NCBI RefSeq assembly: GCF_013386115.1
Contig: NZ_JACAOR010000001.1
Location: 524,639 to 588,638, forward strand
From: Pseudomonas gingeri
GTDB lineage: Bacteria > Pseudomonadota > Gammaproteobacteria > Pseudomonadales > Pseudomonadaceae
Length of the DNA: 64,000 bases
Reading direction: 5' to 3'
The position numbers were made by a program, and so were the translations under genes. Numbering within the stretch: position 1 is the first letter of the stretch; each line of letters begins with the position of its first letter. Under the pieces are notes generated by a model. It was not told where the DNA came from and searched no databases. It was given only the letters and a program-made list of their open reading frames with translations. This document shows positions 55,505 to 62,549 of the stretch, piece after piece.

Positions 55505-55945
55505 TCAGGCCAGCTTGACGTTCATGGTGATCTGCGCGGCAAACACCTTCACGCCCGCCTCGTCGAACGTCTCGACGGCCACCACCTTGTCCCCCGGCGT
55601 TTGCCAGTCCACCGCGCTGCCGTCGGCGACAGTGCGCACGTCGGTCTTGGCCTTGGCCAGGTATTCGACGCTCATGCCCTTGGGAATCCAGCGCGCGCCT
55701 TCGGGAATCGACACATCGGTCATCACCCCAGCCGCCAGTTCGGCGGCGTTGCACAGGGCAATGGCGTGGACCGTGCCCAGGTGGTTGGTGATTTCCCGGC
55801 GGAACGGCACCTGCACCACCGAATGTCCGGCACGCAACTCGCTGATCAAGGGATTGATGGTGCTGAAGTACGGTGCCATCTGACAGGCCATCTGGCTGAA
55901 TTTTTCCGGACCGGCAGCGGTGAACATGCTCAGGAACTGGCTCAT
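55505..55945 (-). CDS. DUF4442/hotdog-fold thioesterase-like protein
   Basis: The 146-aa product starts MSQFLSMFTA at ATG 55945. It shows the hotdog pattern of PaaI-like DUF4442 proteins: VQVPFRREITNHLGTVHAIALCNAAELAAG, where Asn-x-x-Gly-x-x-His lies in the position used by acyl-CoA thioesterases. Strands follow (VRTVADGSAVDW, VKVFAAQITMNVKLA). The substrate is unknown. It is divergent from a TetR regulator gene, with two operator-like repeats between, so control by that regulator is likely. Confidence 0.85.
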   Translation of the reverse strand: MSQFLSMFTAAGPEKFSQMACQMAPYFSTINPLISELRAGHSVVQVPFRREITNHLGTVHAIALCNAAELAAGVMTDVSIPEGARWIPKGMSVEYLAKAKTDVRTVADGSAVDWQTPGDKVVAVETFDEAGVKVFAAQITMNVKLA

Positions 55946-55976
55946 TTTGTGACCTTCTTGGTGGGTGAATGGCTTT

Positions 55977-56011
55977 ACAGAATAATATTCTGTAAAAGAA
56001 CAATATTCTGT
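55977..56011. promoter_or_regulatory. Twin operator repeats between the hotdog and TetR genes
   Basis: The first site is the inverted repeat ACAGAAT-AAT-ATTCTGT (55977-55993). The second, AGAACAATATTCTGT (55997-56011), is an imperfect copy of the same palindrome 20 bases further on, about two helical turns. They lie 32-66 bases upstream of the hotdog gene start and 78-112 bases upstream of the TetR gene. They are the obvious sites for the TetR protein. Confidence 0.75.
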
Positions 56012-56088
56012 TAGCGGAAAAACTGTCAAGCTAGGCCATTCTTGAACCGGGCCCAGGGGCCCCTTTGCGAACGGTCAGGTTATTGCCC

Positions 56089-56703
56089 ATGGAAAACCCC
56101 GATCTGCTGGAACGCTGCTACCCGGGCCGCAGGGCCGAACTGAAACGGGCGATCCTGCGCCAGGCCCTGTCGTGCTTCAACGAACAGGGCATCGAAGCCA
56201 GCACCATCGAAACCATCCGTGCCGCCTGCGATACCAGCGTGGGTGCGATCTACCACCATTTCGGCAACAAGGAAGGACTGGTGGCCGCGCTGTTCTTCAC
56301 CGCGCTGGAAGACCAGGCGCGGCTGCGCGAAACCTTCCTGGCCGAGGCCCGGACACTGAAGGAAGTGCTGCAGGGACTGGTCTACAGCTATGTGGACTGG
56401 GTCGACGAACAGCCGCAGTGGGCGCGTTTTCAGTTCCAGGCACGCTTTGTCGTGAGCAAGGGCCCTTTCGCCGAGGAGCTGGCTACCCGTAACAAGGCCC
56501 GCAACCGGCAATTGCGCGACTGGCTGGGCGCCACCCGCGACGCGGATGAGGTCAGCGGCGTGCCGAGGGAGCTGCTGCTGTCGCTGATTGTCGGCCCGGC
56601 GGAGAACTACTGCCGGGCCTGGCTGGCCGGGCGCGTGCAGAGCTCCCCGCGAACCTACCGCAGTGAACTGGCCGAGGCCGCCTGGAAATCCCTGCAACCC
56701 TGA
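56089..56703 (+). CDS. TetR/AcrR-family transcriptional regulator
   Basis: The 204-aa product starts MENPDLLERC at ATG 56089; an earlier in-frame Met at 56065 is possible but less likely. The TetR helix-turn-helix spans about residues 17-63 (RAILRQALSCFNEQGIEAST, then AACDTSVGAIYHHFGNKEGL). The C-terminal ligand domain is variable. It is divergent from the hotdog-protein gene, and the shared intergenic region holds two matching palindromes, so it probably represses that gene and itself in response to a small hydrophobic ligand. Confidence 0.93.
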   Translation: MENPDLLERCYPGRRAELKRAILRQALSCFNEQGIEASTIETIRAACDTSVGAIYHHFGNKEGLVAALFFTALEDQARLRETFLAEARTLKEVLQGLVYSYVDWVDEQPQWARFQFQARFVVSKGPFAEELATRNKARNRQLRDWLGATRDADEVSGVPRELLLSLIVGPAENYCRAWLAGRVQSSPRTYRSELAEAAWKSLQP

Positions 56704-56760
56704 CGGGCCGTGTCCGATAAGCGGGCAACCCCCGCCAGTGGCCAGCAACTACGCTCTACT

Positions 56761-56780
56761 GAGGGAAACCTCCCTCTTTT
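56761..56780 (+). terminator. Rho-independent terminator after the TetR gene
   Basis: A short hairpin GAGGGA-AACC-TCCCTC is followed directly by TTTT. It lies 57 bases after the TetR stop and 15 bases before the next gene's start, so it separates the two units or attenuates read-through. Confidence 0.6.
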
Positions 56781-56795
56781 CAGGAGTGCAGGATC

Positions 56796-57098
56796 ATGCG
56801 TAGCGCAGTGCTGGTTCTTTCCGTTGCCCTCTTGCTCCCCGCCGGCTATGCCGTGGCCGGGGTCGATGCGGGCGATGTGGCGACCTCGGCCGGGGTGTCC
56901 GCCTCGCTCTATTCCACCTTCAAGAAGGACAAGAAGATGGTGGCGCCTTCCCACGATGACGCCTCCAGCTTCATTGCCAGCGGCGGCGCGATTCGCGGTG
57001 CCTACCTGGAAGCGGCCCTGAAGCAGATCCGCCAGGAACATCCGGGCCTGCGGGCCAGTGACCAGGACCTGGCCGAAGCGATCCTGCTGCAACCTTGA
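56796..57098 (+). CDS. DUF2388 family secreted protein
   Basis: The 100-aa product starts MRSAVLVLSV at ATG 56796 with a Sec signal peptide cut near residue 21 (AVA). The mature part matches DUF2388, a family I know mainly from Pseudomonas: VSASLYSTFKKDKK, then DDASSFIASGGAIRGAYLEAALKQIRQ and the ending DLAEAILLQP. Several paralogues usually occur per genome. The function is unknown. The upstream AGGAG lies about 10 nt from the start. Confidence 0.85.
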   Translation: MRSAVLVLSVALLLPAGYAVAGVDAGDVATSAGVSASLYSTFKKDKKMVAPSHDDASSFIASGGAIRGAYLEAALKQIRQEHPGLRASDQDLAEAILLQP

Positions 57099-57159
57099 CC
57101 TTGAGGTGATCTGGCCGCCCTTCCTTTGGAGCGGCGGCCAGGGCCTGGTCTCGGCGCGG

Positions 57160-58647
57160 TCATCCCGACGCCCCCCTGCCAGCCTGTGCCAGGCGTTGCA
57201 CGGCCCGGTGGATTTCATCCTGGTCCAACGAGGCGAACCCCAGGCGCAAGGCATTCTCCGGCTGGTCCATCGGTGAAAACAGGCGACCGCTGCGCACCAC
57301 CAGGTTGTGTTCCAGGGCGTCCACCACCAGCCGGTCGACATCAAGGCTCTTGTCAAAACCGACCCACAGCGCCAGCCCACCTTCCGGTTTACGGATGGCG
57401 ATACGCTCGCCAAACGCTGCCGCCAGGCATTCCTGCAAGGTTTCGCGGCGCTGGCGATAGGTCTTCGAGACCCGCCGCAGGTGCTTCTTCAGTTCGCCGT
57501 CATTGATCAGGTCGGCGAGCATCTTCTGCATCACCGCATCGCCCTGGGACAGGATCAGGGTGGCGCTGCGGTTGAGCACCTCGATCACATTGACCGGCGC
57601 CACCACGTAGCTGCAGCGAAAGGTCGAGCCCAGGGGCTTGGACAGCGAACCGATATAGATCACATGGCGTTGCCGGGTATCGCTGGCGAGCGGCAGGTAG
57701 GGCCGGCCCTCGAAATGGTACTCATGATCGTAGTCTTCCTCGATCACACAGAAATCGTGGCGCTGGGCCAGGGCCAACAGCTTCTGTCGACGCTCGGCGC
57801 GCAGGCTGACCGTGGTCGGGAACTGGTGATGGGGTGTCAGGTAGATCATCCGGACCCGGTGCAGTTGGCACAGGCCGTCGAGCTGCTCGACCTGGCAGCC
57901 TTCGTCGTCGATATCGACGGTAACCAGTCGTGCCCCCAGGGCCCGGAAGATCGCCCAGGCCGGCGGATAACTCAGGCGCTCCACCACTACCACGTCACCC
58001 GGCTTGATCAATGCACTGGCCGCCAGGTACAGCGACATCTGCACACCCTGGGTCAGGCAGATATTCTCCGCCGTCACCGACAGGCCGCGATTGTTGCGCA
58101 GCATATCGGCCAATGCCGCGCGCAACAGGTAACCGGTGCCCTCGCTGCCATGGCGTACGGTGTTGGAGGTAAAGGTGTCGCGTAGAGAATTGCGATAATA
58201 GCGATGTAGCACCGCCTGGGGCAGCAATCGATGATCGGAGGCGCCATTGTCGAAGAACAGGGCCTCGGGCAACCGTTGCATCGCCCTGTCCCGCGGGCCC
58301 GGGGTCAGGTACGGCACCGTCGGCTCCGAGAGCAGGCGCGGGACGAAATCCTGCGGCACGTCGCGACTCGACGGCGGGGTTTCCAGCTGCGTGTTGACGA
58401 AAGTGCCCCGGCGCGTCTCGCTGACCAGCCAGCCCTTGGTGATGGCCTCCTCATAGGCGAGGATCACTGTCTTGCGGTTGACGTCGAGCAGTTGCGCCAT
58501 TTCCCGGGTGCCCGGCAAGAGGCTGCCGGGGGCCAGCCGCCCCTCGCGGATTGCCGTGACCAGGCCTTCGACAATCTTGCGGTAGGACGCCTGGCCCTGG
58601 CTGGCATCGAGGTTGAGCAAGGGGCGCCATTTACGTAGCTGGACCAT
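57160..58647 (-). CDS. MocR-type regulator (GntR helix-turn-helix fused to aminotransferase-like domain)
   Basis: The 495-aa product starts MVQLRKWRPL at ATG 58647. The GntR winged helix covers about residues 20-85 (YRKIVEGLVTAIREGRLAPG, LLDVNRKTVILAYEEAITKG). The rest is a fold-type I PLP domain with LTQGVQMSLYLAASAL, VIEEDYDHEYHF, and the PLP lysine in YIGSLSKPLGSTFR (about Lys338). MocR proteins use PLP or its amino-acid adducts as effectors and often control a divergent neighbour. Here that neighbour is the ferredoxin/reductase/peptidase fusion, and repeated GGWCC motifs lie between them. The K-P-L-G sequence after the lysine differs from the commoner K-T-L pattern. Confidence 0.93.
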   Translation of the reverse strand: MVQLRKWRPLLNLDASQGQASYRKIVEGLVTAIREGRLAPGSLLPGTREMAQLLDVNRKTVILAYEEAITKGWLVSETRRGTFVNTQLETPPSSRDVPQDFVPRLLSEPTVPYLTPGPRDRAMQRLPEALFFDNGASDHRLLPQAVLHRYYRNSLRDTFTSNTVRHGSEGTGYLLRAALADMLRNNRGLSVTAENICLTQGVQMSLYLAASALIKPGDVVVVERLSYPPAWAIFRALGARLVTVDIDDEGCQVEQLDGLCQLHRVRMIYLTPHHQFPTTVSLRAERRQKLLALAQRHDFCVIEEDYDHEYHFEGRPYLPLASDTRQRHVIYIGSLSKPLGSTFRCSYVVAPVNVIEVLNRSATLILSQGDAVMQKMLADLINDGELKKHLRRVSKTYRQRRETLQECLAAAFGERIAIRKPEGGLALWVGFDKSLDVDRLVVDALEHNLVVRSGRLFSPMDQPENALRLGFASLDQDEIHRAVQRLAQAGRGASG

Positions 58648-58727
58648 CTGAATTATCCAAAACTGGAGGTTCTCATGGTCCTAGTCTATCGCAACAATGA
58701 GGACCTTATCCGCGCCGAGGTCCTTAT
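58641..58727. promoter_or_regulatory. Candidate MocR operator: GGWCC repeats between divergent genes
   Basis: GGACCAT (58641-58647) and ATGGTCC (58675-58681) form an inverted repeat containing the MocR start codon and the upstream candidate start of the fusion gene. Two direct repeats, GAGGACCTTAT (58699-58709) and GAGGTCCTTAT (58717-58727), follow with 18-base spacing. MocR regulators commonly bind direct repeats combined with an inverted one in such divergent regions. The repeats make better sense if the fusion gene starts at 58726. Confidence 0.55.
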
Positions 58728-60432
58728 GAACGAACATCGCCATGTCATCGAGCTGTCGCCTTCGGGCAAAACCTTCAGTGCCGGCGACGAGTTGCTGCTC
58801 GATGCCATGCTCGCCAGCGGCTTGCCGGTGCCGTTCTCCTGTCGCCGTGGTGCCTGCGGCTCCTGCAAGGTCAAGGTGCTCGACGGCCAGCACCGGGGCA
58901 AGATGCTCGGTGCGAACGAACCGGCGCCCTCCTACCCGCTGGCCGCGGATGAAATGCTGCTGTGCCAGAGCCATGCCTGTGCCGATATGCGCCTGGCGAT
59001 CCCTGGCTGGTCGCTGGACACGCCGACCCTGGAAATCAGTGCCGTGGTCGCCGGCAAGCGGGCACTGAGCGACGATATCGTCGAATTGGTGCTGCAGCCC
59101 GAAACCGACGATCTGCAGGTACGGGCCGGCCAGTATTTCAAGTTCCGCCTGGCCGACGGCGACAGCCGCTGCTTTTCCGTGGCCAACCTGCCGCAACTGG
59201 AGCAGGGCCGACTGGTCTTCCATATTCGCCGGGTGCCCGGCGGGGTGTTTTCCGAGGGCATCCTCGAGGCCCTGCAAGGTGGCCAGCGCTTGAACCTGGA
59301 AGGCCCGTTCGGCGCCTGTACCTGGCAACCCGACGGTGAACGCCCGGTGCTGCTGTTCGCCACCGGCACCGGCTACGCCGGGATCAAGCCACTGCTGCTG
59401 ATGGCCCTGGCCGAAGGTGCCGACGTCAGCCTGTACTGGGGCGGTGCCCAAGTGGCGGACTTCTATGATCGGGAATTCCTCGATGCCGCCTGTGCCGCCC
59501 AGCCGCGGCTGCGCTGGTTCCCGGTACTGTCGACGCAGGCCCGCTTGCAGGAAGCGGCCCTGCAGCACCCCCATCGCTGGGCGGACGCCCAGGTCTACGC
59601 CTGCGGCAACAGCCGGATGATCGCCGACGTGCGCGCACAGTGCCTGGCCGCCGGCTTGCCGGAGCAGCGTTTTGTCGCCGAGGCCTTCGTGCCCAGCGGC
59701 AGCCTGGGCAATGTCCGGCGGCTCAAGCCGCTGGACCCGGTCTGGGAAAAGGTCGGCCCGCGTTACTCGCTGGACGGTATGCTCGCCGCCCGTGCACAGT
59801 CGATGCGGGCCCTGGCGCAGATCGCCAGCAAGCTCAGGGTCGGCATGACCACCGCCGAAGCCCTGGAAATGGCCAACCAGCACCTGCAGGCCATGGGCGC
59901 TTCCCATACCTGGCACCCGACCTACGTGCGTTTTGGTCCGGACACCGTGCATGTCCCGCGCAAGGGCGTCGACCTGCAACGCCGCCTGCAAGCGAGCGAT
60001 ATCGCCGTGGTCGACCTCGGTCCGGTCTGGGACGGTTACGAAGGCGACTACGGCGACACCTTTGTCTTCGGTGAGCACCCGTTGCACCAGGCCTGCGTGC
60101 AAGCCTTGCACGAGGTCTTCGAGGAGAGCCGCGAGGCCTGGTGCAATGGCCTCAGCGGTCGCGGCCTGTATGACTTCGCCGAAGCCAGCGCGGCCGCCAG
60201 GGGCTGGGTGCTGGAACGCAATATCGCCGGCCATCGGTTGTCCGACTTTCCCCATGCCTTGCACGGCCCGGCCAACCTGGCGGATATCGAGATCGTCCCC
60301 AGCGAAATGGTCTGGGTCCTGGAAATCCAGCTGAGCCATCCCACCGAACCGGTTGGCGGCTTCTTCGAAGACCTGCTGATCGGCCAGCCCGGTGCGGCCA
60401 GGGACGCCACCACAGGTCGTGCCGTGGCCTGA
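58726..60432 (+). CDS. Three-part fusion: 2Fe-2S ferredoxin - FNR-type reductase - M24 metallopeptidase-like domain
   Basis: The 568-aa product is taken from ATG 58726 (MNEHRHVIEL, GAGG 5 nt upstream). A start at 58675 also has a strong GGAGG and would add 17 residues, but it would place the repeats in coding sequence. Residues 1-85 are a plant-type ferredoxin (Cys39, Cys44, Cys47, Cys80). About 100-325 form an FAD/NAD(P) reductase (GQYFKFRLADGDSRCFSVAN; ATGTGYAGIKPLLL; YACGNSRMIADVRAQ). About 345-560 form a creatinase/aminopeptidase P-like M24 domain with the likely metal ligands: Asp residues in VVDLGPVWDGYEGDYGDTF, His in GHRLSDFPHAL, and Glu in WVLEIQ and FFEDLL. The reductase part alone would serve an oxygenase; joining it to M24 is unusual and no oxygenase is adjacent. 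It is divergent from the MocR gene. Substrate unknown. Confidence 0.85.
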   Translation: MNEHRHVIELSPSGKTFSAGDELLLDAMLASGLPVPFSCRRGACGSCKVKVLDGQHRGKMLGANEPAPSYPLAADEMLLCQSHACADMRLAIPGWSLDTPTLEISAVVAGKRALSDDIVELVLQPETDDLQVRAGQYFKFRLADGDSRCFSVANLPQLEQGRLVFHIRRVPGGVFSEGILEALQGGQRLNLEGPFGACTWQPDGERPVLLFATGTGYAGIKPLLLMALAEGADVSLYWGGAQVADFYDREFLDAACAAQPRLRWFPVLSTQARLQEAALQHPHRWADAQVYACGNSRMIADVRAQCLAAGLPEQRFVAEAFVPSGSLGNVRRLKPLDPVWEKVGPRYSLDGMLAARAQSMRALAQIASKLRVGMTTAEALEMANQHLQAMGASHTWHPTYVRFGPDTVHVPRKGVDLQRRLQASDIAVVDLGPVWDGYEGDYGDTFVFGEHPLHQACVQALHEVFEESREAWCNGLSGRGLYDFAEASAAARGWVLERNIAGHRLSDFPHALHGPANLADIEIVPSEMVWVLEIQLSHPTEPVGGFFEDLLIGQPGAARDATTGRAVA

Positions 60433-60757
60433 GCGACGGGATGCGGCCCGGAGCCATCGAGGCCAAGAGCTGCTACCTTGCTACACAATGGCGCAGCTCC
60501 GGGCAACGCCGGCGTATTGCCGGTGCCCTGCCCGGCCTGTCGTGGCCGGCGACCTGACCGAATGCCGGAACGGCCCGGCAAGCCTTCGCCCACTCCCTGC
60601 CGCCCGCTGGCCGCCCGAGGGCTTCGCCGATTGACCGAACGCGGCACCGACATCGTTTATCCCCACAGCGCGATCCGACACTGGCGTGGAACCTGCGACC
60701 CCTGCCAGCGGCACGAAACCCATCGTTGCCATCATCCCCTTGAACGGAGAGCGTGTT
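60433..60757. other. Intergenic stretch of 325 bases
   Basis: GC-rich, with several short self-complementary stretches (for instance around 60520-60555), but no T-run, no clear promoter boxes and no convincing frame. The esterase frame is open upstream to 60686 only because stops are rare here. Confidence 0.4.
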
Positions 60758-61729
60758 ATGCAACTTGCGTGGTTCGACGAAAACTCCCGCCCCCGGACGC
60801 CGGCCAAGGCCGTACTGGCCGGCCTGCTCCTGAGCCTGTTGCTGCTGTGCGGCATCGCACCGGCCCGGGCGGACATGGGCACCATCGATGACACCTCATC
60901 GATCAAGAGCAAGATCCTTTCCAAGGACGTCAAATACACCGTCTACCTGCCACCGGACTACCAGCAGTCGACGCGTTCCTACCCGATCCTCTACCTGCTG
61001 CACGGCGGCGATGACGGGCGCTACAACGACTGGTTCATGCAGGACAACCTGGGCAACCTGCTGGATCGGCTGATCCGCGCGGGCAAGATCCCGGCAATGA
61101 TCGTGGTCACCCCGGATGCCTTGCGCAACGAGGCCAACCAGTACGCCACCTTCTACATGAACGACGCCGACGGGCAGTTTCGCTGGGAGGACATGTTCTT
61201 CAACGAGTTCATGCCCGATATCGAGAAGAAATACCGAGTGCTCAAGGAGAAACGCTTCCGCGCCATCGGCGGCCTGTCCATGGGTGGCTTCGGCTCGCTG
61301 ATCTATGCCTTCAAGCATCCCGACAGCTTTGGCGCCGTCGCCGTGATGAGTGCGGCGCTACGCACCGACGAGCAGATCATCGACATGGACACCGCCGGTT
61401 ACGAACGGCGCTACGGCCATGGCTGGGGTGTCGGTCTGCAAGGCCAGGCACGCATCAACCCGCACTATCTGGCCTACAACGCGCTGAACCTGCTCAAGAC
61501 CCTGCCGGTCGAGGACATCAGGAAGACCCGCTACTACCTGGACTGCGGCACCGACGACCGGTTCTTCACCGGCAACAGCGTCCTGCATGCGGAAATGAAC
61601 AAGCTGGGGGTGCCCAATCGCTTCTCGACCCGTCCCGGTGAGCACAACTACGACTTCTGGACCAGTGGTTCGGAAAACATGCTGACCTTTGTCGGACGCA
61701 ATTTCCAGGAGTTGAAGGTGTTCCCCTGA
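60758..61729 (+). CDS. Secreted alpha/beta-hydrolase esterase (esterase D/antigen 85-like)
   Basis: The 323-aa product is taken from ATG 60758 (MQLAWFDENS) with GGAG about 9 nt upstream. A cytoplasmic leader of about 15 residues precedes a hydrophobic signal segment (AVLAGLLLSLLLLCGIAPARA). The mature part has VYLPPDYQQSTRSYPILYLLHGG, the nucleophile elbow GGLSMGGFGS (Ser about 174), an acid in DCGTDDRFF (about 261-263) and the catalytic His in RPGEHNYDFW (about 294). This is the putative esterase (PF00756) family: S-formylglutathione hydrolases, feruloyl esterases and enterochelin-esterase-like enzymes. Export argues for an extracellular ester substrate. It stands alone. Confidence 0.88.
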   Translation: MQLAWFDENSRPRTPAKAVLAGLLLSLLLLCGIAPARADMGTIDDTSSIKSKILSKDVKYTVYLPPDYQQSTRSYPILYLLHGGDDGRYNDWFMQDNLGNLLDRLIRAGKIPAMIVVTPDALRNEANQYATFYMNDADGQFRWEDMFFNEFMPDIEKKYRVLKEKRFRAIGGLSMGGFGSLIYAFKHPDSFGAVAVMSAALRTDEQIIDMDTAGYERRYGHGWGVGLQGQARINPHYLAYNALNLLKTLPVEDIRKTRYYLDCGTDDRFFTGNSVLHAEMNKLGVPNRFSTRPGEHNYDFWTSGSENMLTFVGRNFQELKVFP

Positions 61730-62549
61730 GCTGAAAAAACCGCTCGCCTGATCGGTTGCCGCCTGCGACCCGCGAATCCGAATGAGACACGGCTCACAAA
61801 CCCGACATCTTGTTCCGCGGGCCGCCGGGCGGCCTGGCAACCGTTTTCGACGGTTGTTGTCCATCAGGCAGTCGGTTTTCCGAACACGAATCATTTGTTC
61901 GATTCGGACTCCCGAACGAAAAAATATTCAACGCTTCACACCCGTGAAACTATTACTTTAAATTTCATATTGTTACTTTTTTGATACATGTTTTTACGCA
62001 ATGGCACACAACCTGCTTTCTTCCAACCCAAACAAAAAACTCCGTTGCAAGCCCTCGGCCGACTGCTTCAGCAGAACTGGAAAAGCCGATTGATTGTGCG
62101 GAACGAAGGTGTTGATCATGACTCCTAATGGTCCAACATCTCACGGCGATCCCGTTGTTGCCACCCTGGCACTGCCCCGGCAAAGGTCGAAAACCGGCCT
62201 CGACGAACTGGATCCGCCCATGGAGGGTAAGACGATGAGCACACTGATTCCAGTAATACGCCACCTGTCCGTTTCCTTGTTGCAGCCGCCCGCCTCTCGC
62301 AGGTTTGTGGCCTCTCCACCCCGCCTGCCGCGCCGATCCTGCGGCAACGATTCGCCCTCGTCGGGCCGTCCGCCCGTCTAGCCGATCGATCCGCCTCAGC
62401 GGCTCCATGCGCCTGCGTAGCATGAACACATTCATATAAATGAAGCCTGCTGAGCTGACTCTTGGGCGTGTCCTGCGCCCTGTACACCATGCCAAGTACC
62501 AACAAAGGCAAGCGCCTGATTGCCGAAAAACTCAATAAACGGTGCCCAC
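61730..62549. other. Long intergenic region of about 820 bases
   Basis: The stretch 61900-62000 is strikingly A/T-rich for this genome (TTACTTTAAATTTCATATTG and surroundings) and probably holds promoter elements or a binding site for a silencing protein. Overlapping frames on both strands have no family features. Candidates too weak to call are a 46-codon frame from ATG 61988 (MFLRNGTQPA) and a 48-codon frame from 62235 listed separately. No tRNA or clear ncRNA was recognised. Confidence 0.4.
62235..62381 (+). CDS. Possible small ORF with a strong ribosome site
   Basis: ATG 62235 is preceded by GGAGG at 8 nt, an ideal Shine-Dalgarno. The 48-aa product (MSTLIPVIRHLSVSLLQPPA at the start) is Arg/Ser/Pro-rich and matches nothing I know. 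It lies in the region upstream of the winged-helix regulator. The good ribosome site is the only support, so it may be a leader peptide or chance. Confidence 0.2.
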   Translation: MSTLIPVIRHLSVSLLQPPASRRFVASPPRLPRRSCGNDSPSSGRPPV

